From an uncultured Oscillospiraceae bacterium (GTDB taxonomy: Bacteria; Bacillota_A; Clostridia; Oscillospirales; Oscillospiraceae): 20,137 bases of DNA. The notes beneath the pieces were generated by a model that saw only the letters and a program-made list of their open reading frames with translations, was not told the DNA's origin and did no database searches. The first letter of the stretch is position 1. Each line of letters opens with the position of its first letter. A program made the position numbers and the translations under genes. This document shows positions 12,736-20,137 of the stretch, one piece after another. Where the stretch lies: the NCBI GenBank assembly GCA_944387755.1, contig CALXGC010000109.1, positions 1 through 20,137 on the forward strand. The letters run 5' to 3'.

Positions 12736-15192
12736 TTAATATGGATTTCTGTCGATATACAGGGAAATTCCCCGGTTTTCTTTTTCCTTCTGGGCCGCCC
12801 CCAGCAGGCCGCCCAGCAGCATCCGCAGGGCGTGGGTATTCTGGGCCGTCAGCGTCAGCCGGTACCGGTAGCGGTTGTTCACCTTCACCACCGGAGCCGG
12901 GGCCGGCCCCAGAAGCTGCCACGCCTGGCCGCTGCGGCCCAGGGCCTCCTCCAGAGCCTGCCGGAAGCGGACGCAGGCCCGCAGCACGTTGGACTCGTTG
13001 GTCCCGGAGGCGGTGAGGAGAAACCGGTCCCCAAAGGGCGGGTCCCGCCGCAGGCGGCGCATTTGGATCTCCGCCCGGTAAAAGTTGTCATAGTCCTGCC
13101 GGGCGGAGAAGCGGACCACGTCGTGCTCCGGGGTAAAAGTCTGAATCAGGGCCCTGCCCGTCTTCTCCCCCCGTCCGGCCCGGCCCACCACCTGGGTGAG
13201 CAGGGAGAAGGTGCGCTCCCCCGCCCGGAAATCGTCTACAAACAGGGATTGGTCCGCCAAAATCACCCCCACCAGGGTAACGTTTTCAAAATCCAGCCCC
13301 TTGGCCACCATCTGCGTCCCCACCAGAATGGGCACGTTGTTTCGCCGGAACTCCTCCAGAATGACCTCGTGGGAGCGGGAGGCCGTCACAGTGTCCGCAT
13401 CCATCCGCAGCACCGGCGTCTGGGGAAACAGCTCCTGGAGCTCCTCCTGGACCTTCTGGGTGCCCACGCCGATGAAGTTGAGGCCGCCGCCGCACTTGGG
13501 ACAGGCCGGAGGCAGCGCCTCGGAGTAGCCGCAGTAGTGGCACATCAGCCGGCGGTTGGCCGAGTGATAGGTGAGCTTCGCCGAACAGCGGGGACACTCC
13601 GGCACAAAACCGCACTCCCCGCAGGAAACCATCCGGCTGGCCCCCCGGCGGTTGAGAAACAAAATCGCCTGCTCCCCCCGGACCAGATTCTCCTCCAGCT
13701 CCGCCCGGAGGGCCCGGCTGACGGAGGAACCGTTTCCCGCCCGCAGCTCCTCCTTCAGGTCTATAATCCGCACCTCCGGAAGGGCCTTCTGATTGTACCG
13801 CTCCCGCAGCGCAAACAGGCGGTAGCGGCCGGTCTCCGCGCTGTACATACTCTCCACCGCCGGAGTGGCCGAGCCCAGCAGCAGCAGGGCCTTCTCCTGC
13901 ACGCAGCGGTACTTGGCCACGTCCCGTGCGTGGTAGCGGGGGTTATTTTCCGACTTATAGCTGGCCTCCTGCTCCTCGTCCAGGACAATGAGGCCCAGAT
14001 TTTTCAGGGGGGCGAACACCGCCGAGCGCGTGCCGATGACCACCGGGGCCTCGCCCCGGCGGATGCGCTTCCACTCGTCATAGCGCTCCCCCGTGCGCAG
14101 GGAGCTGTGGAGCACCGCCACCTGCTCGCCGAAGTGGGCGGCGAAAATCCGCAGCAATTGGGGGGTGAGGGCAATCTCCGGCACCAGAAAGAGGGCCGTC
14201 TTTCCCCGCTTCAGCGTCTCCTGAATCAGGCGCAGGTACACCTGGGTCTTTCCGCTGCCCGTCACGCCATAGAGCAGGGCCGCGGCGGCCTCCCCCCTCC
14301 GGCAGAGCTGGTCCAGCCCCTGAAAGGCCGCCTCCTGCTCTTCGTTGAGCGCAATGGGGCCCGCCGGCTCCACCGCCTCCAGGGGCGGGCGGCGAAAGAC
14401 CTCCTGTTCCTCCAGGGTGAGGATTCCGCTCTTCTCCAGGGAGCGCAGGGTCTGGGCGGAGGCGCCGGTAAAGTAGCACAGCTCCTTTGCCGGGGCGGCG
14501 CCCAGCTGGCACAGCAGCTCCGTGACGGCAAAACGCAGCGGCGCCGTCCCGCGGCGGGGAGTCACCTGGGCCATCGCCTCCTCCGCCGGCATGGCCAGCA
14601 CCGCCAGCTTCTCTTTTTTGTCGCCTACGCCCCTCTGGGCGCTGGTGATGCGCTCCGCCGCGCCCCGCTCCACAAGGGTGCGGATGGCCCCCTCCGGGTC
14701 CTTTGCGCCGAAAGCGGTGCGGATCTGTTCCATATCCCCCCGGCCGCCCCAGGCCAGCAGCAGCTCCGCCAGCAGCTGGGCGGCGGGGGACGTCCCGGCG
14801 GCGGCCAGAGCCGCTCCCCGGTCCACCCCCTGCCGGAGGGCGACACAGTCCCGCAGGGCGTAGTACAGCCCCGCCGGGAGCATGGCCTTCACCGCGTCAT
14901 AGGCGGTGCAGAAGCACTGCTCCCGCATCCAGAGGGCGAGCTGAAGCTGTTTTTCATCCAGCACCGGCTGGGCGTCCAGGGCGGCCAGGATGGTCTTCAG
15001 CCTCTCCTCCCGCCGCTCCGGACCCAGAGCCAGCACGATTCCCTCTGAGGCCCGGTTTCCTCCGCCGAAGGGGACCAGCACCCGCATTCCGGGGCGCAGG
15101 CGCTCCTCCAGCTCCTGGGGAACGCGGTAGTCGTAGGGCTTATCAATGGCGTAAATCGCCCTGGACACCGCCACGCTTGCGGTCCGTCCCAT
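12736..15192 (-). CDS. priA: Primosomal replication restart helicase
   Basis: PriA reloads the replicative helicase at stalled forks. The 818-residue product has an N-terminal 3'-DNA-binding domain (about 1-105, AIDKPYDYRVP), a winged-helix region, and superfamily 2 helicase lobes: GVTGSGKT (309-316, Walker A), LDEEQ (404-408, motif II), GSATP (440-444, motif III), QMVAKGLD (627-634) and QVVGRAGRGEK (667-677, motif VI). Eight cysteines at 524, 527, 533, 536, 551, 554, 564 and 567 make the two zinc sites. Motif II is DEEQ rather than the DEEH typical of E. coli and Bacillus PriA. The ATG 13 bases after rpoZ lacks a strong ribosome site, suggesting coupled translation. The Bacillus gene coaBC, normally between rpoZ and priA, is absent here. 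Confidence 0.95.
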   Translation of the reverse strand: MGRTASVAVSRAIYAIDKPYDYRVPQELEERLRPGMRVLVPFGGGNRASEGIVLALGPERREERLKTILAALDAQPVLDEKQLQLALWMREQCFCTAYDAVKAMLPAGLYYALRDCVALRQGVDRGAALAAAGTSPAAQLLAELLLAWGGRGDMEQIRTAFGAKDPEGAIRTLVERGAAERITSAQRGVGDKKEKLAVLAMPAEEAMAQVTPRRGTAPLRFAVTELLCQLGAAPAKELCYFTGASAQTLRSLEKSGILTLEEQEVFRRPPLEAVEPAGPIALNEEQEAAFQGLDQLCRRGEAAAALLYGVTGSGKTQVYLRLIQETLKRGKTALFLVPEIALTPQLLRIFAAHFGEQVAVLHSSLRTGERYDEWKRIRRGEAPVVIGTRSAVFAPLKNLGLIVLDEEQEASYKSENNPRYHARDVAKYRCVQEKALLLLGSATPAVESMYSAETGRYRLFALRERYNQKALPEVRIIDLKEELRAGNGSSVSRALRAELEENLVRGEQAILFLNRRGASRMVSCGECGFVPECPRCSAKLTYHSANRRLMCHYCGYSEALPPACPKCGGGLNFIGVGTQKVQEELQELFPQTPVLRMDADTVTASRSHEVILEEFRRNNVPILVGTQMVAKGLDFENVTLVGVILADQSLFVDDFRAGERTFSLLTQVVGRAGRGEKTGRALIQTFTPEHDVVRFSARQDYDNFYRAEIQMRRLRRDPPFGDRFLLTASGTNESNVLRACVRFRQALEEALGRSGQAWQLLGPAPAPVVKVNNRYRYRLTLTAQNTHALRMLLGGLLGAAQKEKENRGISLYIDRNPY

Positions 15193-15205
15193 CCGCTTTT
15201 ATCGC

Positions 15206-15406
15206 TTACTGCTGGGCCAGCTGCTCGTCCAGCTTGCCGTCCGCCCCCTCCTGGATGGCAAGGCTCACCGGCTTCTCGTCCAGGGGCTCTCTGGCCTGCT
15301 CCGCCTCGCTGGCAATCTCTCTGGCCCGGTGGGCCACCACGTTCACCAGCATATAGCGGCTGGGCACCTTCTTCAGCAGGTCTTTCATTGCGGGATACAG
15401 CATCAT
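15206..15406 (-). CDS. rpoZ: RNA polymerase omega subunit
   Basis: Omega helps the assembly of the beta-prime subunit of RNA polymerase. The 66-residue product begins MMLYPAMKDLLKKVPSRYML, followed by VNVVAHRAREIASEAEQARE. The RYxLV...A.RAR.I segment is the omega signature that contacts beta-prime. The start at ATG 15406 (or the next ATG) is set by AAGGAG nine bases upstream; a TTG at 15427 would overlap that ribosome site and is rejected. Length is typical of clostridial omega. It lies between gmk and priA, as in Bacillus. Confidence 0.92.
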   Translation of the reverse strand: MMLYPAMKDLLKKVPSRYMLVNVVAHRAREIASEAEQAREPLDEKPVSLAIQEGADGKLDEQLAQQ

Positions 15407-15457
15407 AGGGCAAAACTCCTTTTTCAAGCTCTGCGCCCCAGGCGGGGGCAGGAAAAT

Positions 15458-16069
15458 TTATGCAAACTGGGCTAAAATATGGCTGCGGTTGGCCACCCGG
15501 CACTCCGCCGCGGTGAGAATGGAGGCGATCTCCTCCACCGCGTTGGACACCTTGTCGTTGATGACCAGATAGTCGTAGTGGGGAATCTCCTGGAACTCCT
15601 GCCGGGCCTTCTCCAGCCGCCCGGCGATGACCTCCTCAGAGTCGGTGTGCCGCCCGTGGAGCCGCCGGGAGAGCTCCTCGAAGGAGGGGGGAATGATAAA
15701 AATCAGCAGGGCGTCGGGGCAGCTTGCCCGGACCTTGGCCGCCCCCTGGACCTCAATGTCCAGCAGCACGTCGATGCCCGCCGCCAGCTTCTCCTGAATG
15801 ACCTTCAGGGACGTGCCGTAGTAGTTGCCCACATATTCGGCAAACTCCAGCAGCTCCCCCGCCCCAATCATCCGCTCAAACTCCTGACGGGAGACGAAGT
15901 TATAGTTGACGCCGTCCTGCTCCCCCACTCTGGGCTGCCGGGTGGTGTAGGAGACGGAGAAGAAGATGTTCTTCCGCTGTCCCAGCAGCTCGGCGATGAC
16001 GGTGCTCTTCCCCACTCCGGAGGGCCCGGAGAGGACAATCAGTTGTCCCCGCTCTTTTTTCCGCGTCAT
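15458..16069 (-). CDS. gmk: Guanylate kinase
   Basis: Gmk converts GMP to GDP with ATP and is essential for GTP, dGTP and (p)ppGpp pools. The 203-residue product has the P-loop GPSGVGKST (15-23). The GMP-binding region follows, with [31 protein letters not shown] and the DIEVQGA segment. The lid carries [17 protein letters not shown]. The length matches the family (about 200-210). Its ATG overlaps the remA stop by four bases. The remA-gmk-rpoZ order is strongly conserved in Firmicutes. Confidence 0.97.
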   Translation of the reverse strand: MTRKKERGQLIVLSGPSGVGKSTVIAELLGQRKNIFFSVSYTTRQPRVGEQDGVNYNFVSRQEFERMIGAGELLEFAEYVGNYYGTSLKVIQEKLAAGIDVLLDIEVQGAAKVRASCPDALLIFIIPPSFEELSRRLHGRHTDSEEVIAGRLEKARQEFQEIPHYDYLVINDKVSNAVEEIASILTAAECRVANRSHILAQFA

Positions 16070-16326
16070 GTGTCTTCCTCCTCCGGTTCTTTCTCCTCGC
16101 CCATCCGGCCGGCCACCGTCTCCGGCTGAAGGGCGGAGAGCACCAGGTGGTCGTTGTCCATCACCAGCACCGCCCGCGTCCGGCGGCCGTAGCTGGCGTC
16201 AATGAGCACGCCCCGCTCCCTGGCCTCCTGAATCATCCGCTTGATGGGGGCGGAGTCCGGGCTGACGATGGCGATCAGCCGGCCGGCGGAGATCATATTG
16301 CCAAATCCGATGTTAATGAGCTTCAA
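16066..16326 (-). CDS. remA: RemA/YlzA-family DNA-binding regulator (DUF370)
   Basis: RemA in Bacillus is a small ring-forming DNA-binding protein that activates biofilm matrix and osmoprotection operons. The 86-residue product starts [20 protein letters not shown], followed by [19 protein letters not shown], and contains [20 protein letters not shown], all hallmarks of DUF370. The TTG start at 16326 is six bases after GAGGAGGT; the in-frame ATG at 16341 lies before that ribosome site and is rejected. The yicC stop codon is embedded in this ribosome site. A non-conserved acidic tail ([11 protein letters not shown]) ends the protein. Which genes it controls in a non-Bacillus host is unknown. 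Confidence 0.93.
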   Translation of the reverse strand: MKLINIGFGNMISAGRLIAIVSPDSAPIKRMIQEARERGVLIDASYGRRTRAVLVMDNDHLVLSALQPETVAGRMGEEKEPEEEDT

Positions 16327-16337
16327 GCCGGACCTCC

Positions 16338-17216
16338 TCACTCGATGTTCTGTACCTGTTCCCGAATCTTTTCAATCTCCGCCTTGATGTCCACCACATG
16401 CCGGGCAATCTCCAGGTCGCTGCACTTGGAGCCGATGGTGTTGGCCTCCCGGTTGAACTCCTGAATCAGGAAGTCCAGCTTCCGGCCCACAGCGCCGCCC
16501 TGCTCCAGCATGGTCCGAAGCTGGGCGATGTGGCTGCGCAGGCGGACGGTCTCCTCGTCCACGGCGACCTTGTCGGCAAAGATTGCCGCCTCGGTGAGAA
16601 TGCGGGCGGGATCCAGCTGGACGTTGGCCAGCACCTCCTGCATTCTGGCCTCCAGCTTGGCGCGGTACTCCGCCACCGTCTGGGGGGAGCGCGCCTCCAC
16701 CTTAGCCAGCAGGTCCTCGATGGCCGCCCCGCGGGAGAGAATGTCCGCCTCAAGCCGGCCGCCCTCCAGGGTGCGCATCCGGTCGAAGTCGGCCAGCGCC
16801 CGGTCCAGCACGGCATAGATGGCCCCCGCCCGGCCCTCCAGATTCTCCTCCGTCTTCTCCGCCAGGAGCACGTCGGGGAACCGGGACAGCAGGGACACAG
16901 AGATCTCCTGGGGCAGATGGTAGGTCTCCGCCAGCTCCCGCAGGGCGGCGCAGTAGCCGTCGGCGGCGGGGCGGTTGACCAGCACCCGGACCTGGTCCGC
17001 TCCGGCGCTGTCCAGGGTGACAAACACGTCCACCTTTCCTCTGGAGATGACCCCCTGCACATGGGACTTGATGGTCTCCTCCGCGAACAGATACAGCCGG
17101 GGCAGGCGCACATTGCAGTCCAGATACCGGTTGTTCACCGACCGCAGCTCCACCGTAATGGTACAGCCCTCGAAGACGTCCTCCGCCCGGCCGTATCCCG
17201 TCATACTTTTGACCAA
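16338..17216 (-). CDS. yicC: YicC/YloC-family endoribonuclease
   Basis: The family forms a hexameric RNA-cleaving enzyme (YicC in E. coli, YloC in Bacillus) involved in small RNA or mRNA decay. The 292-residue product starts [13 protein letters not shown], the strongly conserved N-terminus, followed by [19 protein letters not shown]. The C-terminal DUF1732 domain (about 210-292) contains [20 protein letters not shown] and [17 protein letters not shown], with conserved acidic residues likely to bind metal. The start is TTG at 17216, with AAGGAG nine bases upstream. The yicC-remA-gmk-rpoZ order is the same as Bacillus yloC-ylzA-gmk-yloH. Confidence 0.94.
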   Translation of the reverse strand: MVKSMTGYGRAEDVFEGCTITVELRSVNNRYLDCNVRLPRLYLFAEETIKSHVQGVISRGKVDVFVTLDSAGADQVRVLVNRPAADGYCAALRELAETYHLPQEISVSLLSRFPDVLLAEKTEENLEGRAGAIYAVLDRALADFDRMRTLEGGRLEADILSRGAAIEDLLAKVEARSPQTVAEYRAKLEARMQEVLANVQLDPARILTEAAIFADKVAVDEETVRLRSHIAQLRTMLEQGGAVGRKLDFLIQEFNREANTIGSKCSDLEIARHVVDIKAEIEKIREQVQNIE

Positions 17217-17254
17217 ATCCGGTCACTCCTTATCCACGTATCAATTGGCCGCGC

Positions 17255-17776
17255 CTACCTCCGCCCGCCCAGCCGCAGCCGGGCCGCCAGCCCGCCGATG
17301 AGCCGGGACAGGGCGATGTCATAGGCGATAAAAATAAGGTTGCCCGCCAGATAGAGCAATCCGGCCTGGGCGGTCATCCACGCCGGGAGGGCGGGCAGAA
17401 ACAGCTGCCGGAAAACCAGCCACAGCAGGCTCAGGGCGGCATTGAAGCACAGCAGCTTTCCCGCCCACTCGGCGCTCCGGCTTCTCAGCTGCTCCAGACG
17501 GCTCTTGACCACCGGGTAGAGGCCCAGAAAGCACAGGTACATCAGGGCCACCCCTTTGTCGGGCAGCAGCAGCAGTCCCAGAATGGACGCCGCCGCCCAG
17601 CACAGCAGTCCGGCGCCCCGCCCGGCCAGGAGCACCGCTCCCACCGGGAACAGCCCCGCCGCCGCCGTCACCCCCGCCTGTCCGGTGGGGACCACGCAGG
17701 CCAGCCACAAAACGGCCAGGCTGCCCGCCGCCAGCACGCCCCCCAGGGCAATCCGCCACGCTTTGGATCCGCCCAT
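17255..17776 (-). CDS. Polytopic membrane protein of unknown function
   Basis: The 173-residue product is strongly hydrophobic, with about five or six transmembrane helices at roughly 8-28, 33-52, 54-72, 75-92, 108-128 and 135-157. A basic loop (VVKSRLEQLRSRS, 89-101) probably faces the cytoplasm, and the C-terminus is Arg-rich. I see no transporter, protease or ion-binding signature. The most distinctive stretch is LPDKGVALMYLCFLGLYPVV (71-90). The ATG lies only one base after the stop of the J-domain gene, so the two are almost surely co-transcribed and coupled. A role with the J-domain and DUF5685 proteins is inferred from this adjacency only. A substrate-binding (ECF S-like) unit is possible but unsupported. 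Confidence 0.8.
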   Translation of the reverse strand: MGGSKAWRIALGGVLAAGSLAVLWLACVVPTGQAGVTAAAGLFPVGAVLLAGRGAGLLCWAAASILGLLLLPDKGVALMYLCFLGLYPVVKSRLEQLRSRSAEWAGKLLCFNAALSLLWLVFRQLFLPALPAWMTAQAGLLYLAGNLIFIAYDIALSRLIGGLAARLRLGGRR

Positions 17777-17777
17777 C

Positions 17778-18389
17778 TCAGTTGCACCCGTTGCACAGGC
17801 AGTTCAGGCACAGCATGGTGGTGCAGCAGTCCATGGCGTCCGCCGTGCCGCTGTTTCCATAGGTGCGGTAGACCGGTCCGCTGCGCTGCATCATGGCCAG
17901 AGCCTGCCGGTACTCCATGTTGCCGGGGTCCATCTGCACGGCCAGGTTGTAGTTCTGCATGGCCTCGTCCAGCCACCCACGGCGGTAGGCAATGCTGCCC
18001 ATGAGGAAATACCACTCTCCGTTTTTCTGGGGCACCTCCTGCAGCAGCCGCTCGGCGGCGTTCAGGTCGCCCATGTTGATGCAATTCCGGACGCGGGCAT
18101 AGGTGGGGTTGCCGCCCCCGTAGGACTGGCGCTGCTGATAGCCGTACTGATAGCCGCCGGAGCTGGAGGAGGACGAGGACTGGCTGTAGCCGCCCCCGCC
18201 GCTGCGCTGCTTCTGGATGGCTTCGTAGGCCTCGTTGACCTCCTTCATCTTCTCCTCGGCCAGGTCGGCCAGGGGGTTGTCCACATAGTTGTCTGGGTGG
18301 TACTTGCGGGCCAGCTCCCGGTAGGCCTTTTTGACCTCCTGGTCGCTGGCGTTGGGGCTGACGCCCAGTACGCTGTACGGATCGTTCAT
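17778..18389 (-). CDS. J-domain protein with TPR-like region and Cys-rich tail
   Basis: The 203-residue product carries a J-domain at 1-62 ([23 protein letters not shown] at 31-33), which in known proteins stimulates DnaK ATPase. A low-complexity Gly/Ser/Tyr/Gln linker (64-94) follows, then helical TPR-like repeats (about 96-170: [39 protein letters not shown]). The tail has six cysteines in the last 16 residues ([18 protein letters not shown]), which could bind metal or be lipid- or redox-modified. The start at 18389 is chosen because it makes a 4-base ATGA overlap with the upstream DUF5685 gene and has TGGAGA nearby; an ATG five codons earlier has poor spacing. It lacks the DnaJ zinc finger, so it is a specialised co-chaperone, not DnaJ. 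Confidence 0.88.
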   Translation of the reverse strand: MNDPYSVLGVSPNASDQEVKKAYRELARKYHPDNYVDNPLADLAEEKMKEVNEAYEAIQKQRSGGGGYSQSSSSSSSGGYQYGYQQRQSYGGGNPTYARVRNCINMGDLNAAERLLQEVPQKNGEWYFLMGSIAYRRGWLDEAMQNYNLAVQMDPGNMEYRQALAMMQRSGPVYRTYGNSGTADAMDCCTTMLCLNCLCNGCN

Positions 18390-19261
18390 GTGTCGTGTCT
18401 CCATATCTTCTTTTGTTTTTGGATCTGCTTCCAGCTTCCGTCAAAGACGGCCCGCTGCACCAGCGGGAGGCCCAGGAACAGGACGTTTTCAATCAGCGCC
18501 CTGCGGCAGCCGAAGTCTGCCAGCTGTGCCGCCGCGCCCATCAGATTCAGGGAGTGGCTCAGGGTGCGCTCCATGGCCCCGTCGTCCCCCTGGGGGCCGA
18601 AGCGGGCGGCCACGGCGTTGTAATTTCCGCTCTCCCGGTCCCCGGCCAGGTCGTCCTGGGCGTCAATCAAATAGATCCAGCGCCCCAGGTGATAGAGGAG
18701 CTGTCCCAGCACCCGGTCCCGGTCCGCGTCCCCGCTCTCCGGGGCCGCGCTTTGAAGCAGCAGGGCAAAGGCGTCTGCCGTCCGGTCAATGGAGGGGCAG
18801 TTCTCCCTCTCCAGAGCGGCCAGCCGGGCCAGGTTTTCCGCCGCGGCCCGGTCAAACGCCGGACGGCGGCGGGCCGCCTTCCGGCGGGCCGGCCCCAGCA
18901 GCCCGGCCAGAATCCGGGCCGGGAGCCCCCTCCACAGTCCGCTGTCCGCCACCTTGTCCCGAAGCTGCCACCAGGTAAGAATCACACTCTCATCCGCCGC
19001 CGCCTCCAGCGCCGGGGAGTCCTGGCACATGGGCTTTTTCAGGAGGGGGTTGGCGTGACACCGGCCCCGGCAGGGGGTGAAGCGCTCCTCCGGCGCCTCC
19101 AGCAGGAGGGCCAGAAAAGTAAAGTCGTAGTTGAGAAACATGGGAGCCAAAAGGCCGTACCGCCGGCGCATACACCGGCACAGGCCGCAGTAGGTGGCCC
19201 GGTACAGGTCAAAATCCCGGCATTTCAGCTCATCCCGGACAGGCCGGACATAGCCGAACAC
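18386..19261 (-). CDS. DUF5685 family protein
   Basis: The 291-residue, mostly helical product starts [20 protein letters not shown], then [16 protein letters not shown] and [13 protein letters not shown], matching the DUF5685 family as I recall it. Conserved-looking cysteines are in CGLCRC (25-30), CRGRC (64-68) and MCQ (79), suggesting a metal or redox site. Aspartates cluster in [19 protein letters not shown] (197-215). No signal peptide or clear transmembrane helix is seen. The GTG start at 19261 has AAGGCGG upstream and lies 12 bases after the RseC-like gene. The stop overlaps the J-domain gene by four bases. The family function is unknown to me; the J-domain partner hints at assembly or quality control of a client complex. 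Confidence 0.8.
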   Translation of the reverse strand: MFGYVRPVRDELKCRDFDLYRATYCGLCRCMRRRYGLLAPMFLNYDFTFLALLLEAPEERFTPCRGRCHANPLLKKPMCQDSPALEAAADESVILTWWQLRDKVADSGLWRGLPARILAGLLGPARRKAARRRPAFDRAAAENLARLAALERENCPSIDRTADAFALLLQSAAPESGDADRDRVLGQLLYHLGRWIYLIDAQDDLAGDRESGNYNAVAARFGPQGDDGAMERTLSHSLNLMGAAAQLADFGCRRALIENVLFLGLPLVQRAVFDGSWKQIQKQKKIWRHDT

Positions 19262-19273
19262 TCCCTCACCGCC

Positions 19274-19693
19274 TTAGGTCAGGTGCTTCAGAATCACAAA
19301 TTCCGGCTTCTGGCTTCTGGTAATCAGCCGGTTGACCCACACGGCGGGCAGAAAGCCCACCACAAGGCCGATGGCCGCCGTGCCCACCGAGGGGAGCTCC
19401 CCCAGGCCCAAAGCGCTGCCCACCACATAGCCCAGCACCAGGAAGACGCAGGGCAGGGCGAAGACCAGCATGGACAGTCCGATGGAGTGGCCCGCGGAGG
19501 GCTCCACCTCCACCCGCTCTCCGGGCTTTGTGCCGATGGGGTCGCTGGCCAGAGCCAGCAGCTCCCCCTGGGGCTTCTGCATACAGCCGGCACAGTTGCC
19601 GCCGCAGCTCAGGCCGCACTCCACCTGGCGCAGCAGGGAGACCTCCACGACGCCCTCCCGCACCTGTTTCTTGACGATTGCGCTCTGAATCAT
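19274..19693 (-). CDS. RseC/MucC-like SoxR-reducing-system membrane protein
   Basis: The 139-residue product has an N-terminal cytosolic segment with Cys26-x3-Cys30-x3-Cys34-x2-Cys37 (CGLSCGGNCAGC), as in RseC-family proteins. Two transmembrane helices follow (about 70-93 and 103-123), with a short basic C-terminal tail. In Proteobacteria, RseC is tied to the Rnf/Rsx electron-transfer complex that re-reduces SoxR. In clostridia the same family is common without SoxR, and its role is unclear. The ATG has GGAGGC about 11 bases upstream. It lies 61 bases after the YbbR-like gene. No rnf genes are visible in this window. Confidence 0.85.
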   Translation of the reverse strand: MIQSAIVKKQVREGVVEVSLLRQVECGLSCGGNCAGCMQKPQGELLALASDPIGTKPGERVEVEPSAGHSIGLSMLVFALPCVFLVLGYVVGSALGLGELPSVGTAAIGLVVGFLPAVWVNRLITRSQKPEFVILKHLT

Positions 19694-19733
19694 AGGACGA
19701 ATACGCCTCCGTTACATTGCAAAACTTGATGCG

Positions 19734-19750
19734 CTCCCCCGCCGGGGGAA
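19734..19750 (-). other. Short GC-rich hairpin after the YbbR-like gene
   Basis: TTCCCCC-GGC-GGGGGAG forms a compact stem four bases after the cdaR-like stop codon. The nearest T-run (TTTT) comes only about 10 bases later, so termination would be weak. It may give partial read-through control between the YbbR-like and RseC-like genes. Confidence 0.35.
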
Positions 19751-19754
19751 CACG

Positions 19755-20137
19755 CTATTGAGTGATGTTGACGCTGATGGTATATGCGCCGATGACCCCC
19801 ACCTCGCTGCTGGCGTTGAGGTACACCTGGGCGGGGACCGACCGGATTCCCGTGCCCGCCACATCGGACAGGTCCGCGGTAATCCAGAGCTGGCTGGCGT
19901 CAATCTGGTCCAGCACGCTGGCGCTGCCCCGGACCACCACGGTCCGGGTGGTGGTGACAAGCTCCGCATGGTAGGGGGCGGGCACGTTGACCACCTGGAT
20001 GTCCGTCACGTCAAAGGACCGGGTCTCCAGCCCCTCCACCGTGATGGTCACTTGGGCCTCCGTCACGCCGTCGGCGTTCTCCAGGGTGGGAGACAGCTCG
20101 ATGGGCATGGTGCGGGTGTCGGTGCCGATGACCTGGG
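19755..20137 (-). CDS. cdaR: YbbR-domain protein, probably CdaR (C-terminal part, 5' end outside window)
   Basis: The frame is open through the right edge and ends at TAG 19755-19757. The visible 127 or so residues begin QVIGTDTRTMPIELSPTLEN and continue with a beta-rich YbbR repeat that contains VVNVPAPYHAELVTTTRTVV, then VVRGSASVLDQIDASQLWIT with ADLSD. The [VI]-x-G-x-x-x-x-[VL]-x-x-I pattern is typical of YbbR domains. CdaR is the membrane-anchored regulator of the di-AMP cyclase CdaA, usually between cdaA and glmM. Neither can be seen here, so CdaR is the likely but not the only possible YbbR protein. The N-terminal membrane helix, if present, lies outside the window. Confidence 0.78.
   Translation of the reverse strand, partial: QVIGTDTRTMPIELSPTLENADGVTEAQVTITVEGLETRSFDVTDIQVVNVPAPYHAELVTTTRTVVVRGSASVLDQIDASQLWITADLSDVAGTGIRSVPAQVYLNASSEVGVIGAYTISVNITQ

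Noticed and set aside
12238..15048. A 936-codon plus-strand open frame opposite def and priA
   Set aside because: The composition is that of an antisense shadow, it runs through the priA-def gap without any domain pattern, and priA motifs on the other strand are complete.
18395..19729. A 444-codon plus-strand open frame opposite DUF5685 and the RseC-like gene
   Set aside because: Antisense shadow. The minus-strand genes have ribosome sites, conserved motifs and coupled junctions.
1..20137. CRISPR arrays, tRNA or rRNA genes, insertion sequences or phage genes
   Set aside because: No regularly spaced repeats, no tRNA-like GTTCGA-type loops in gaps, no transposase or integrase patterns and no long intergenic spaces were found on reading. 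The region looks like core chromosome.

Overview
The window looks like chromosomal core sequence of a GC-rich, spore-forming Clostridia member, most likely Oscillospiraceae (Flavonifractor / Pseudoflavonifractor / Lawsonibacter type). Reasons: very GC-rich third codon positions, strong AGGAGG-type ribosome sites with several TTG/GTG starts, a T-box leader, two sporulation morphogenesis genes (spoVM, sipL), and gene order close to the Bacillus subtilis yloC-remA-gmk-rpoZ-priA-def-fmt-rsmB-rlmN-prpC-prkC-rsgA-spoVM block. The genus is inferred, not proven.

Almost everything is on the minus strand, so the biological order runs from high to low coordinates. At the right edge (20137-17255) lie the end of a YbbR/CdaR-type gene, an RseC-like redox membrane protein, a DUF5685 protein, a J-domain/repeat protein with a Cys-rich tail, and an unknown polytopic membrane protein. 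Next (17216-11231) is the housekeeping block: yicC, remA, gmk, rpoZ, priA, def, fmt. Then (11203-5168) come rsmB, rlmN, prpC, prkC and rsgA, many joined by 1-4 base stop/start overlaps, ending at a strong intrinsic terminator.

Below that terminator are two genes with their own SigmaE-like promoters: a 30-codon spoVM, easily missed because it is so short, and sipL (SPOCS/DUF3794 + LysM). In known sporeformers both products work with the coat ATPase SpoIVA, so this pair looks like a mother-cell-specific unit placed behind a vegetative operon.

At 3324-1297 a separate transcription unit carries a near-consensus SigmaA promoter, a T-box leader with anti-terminator and terminator elements, and leuA. 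It converges with the only clear plus-strand gene, a ClpP-fold TepA-like protein (423-1115). The 180-base space between them holds hairpins and two diverged copies of a repeat. The far left holds a truncated XRE-type regulator remnant.

Functionally the window joins translation start and maturation (fmt, def), rRNA modification and ribosome assembly (rsmB, rlmN, rsgA), Ser/Thr signalling (prpC/prkC), replication restart (priA), nucleotide metabolism (gmk), sporulation and leucine synthesis. There is no CRISPR array, rRNA, tRNA, insertion sequence or phage gene. The least understood part is the DUF5685 / J-domain / membrane protein cluster at 17255-19261.
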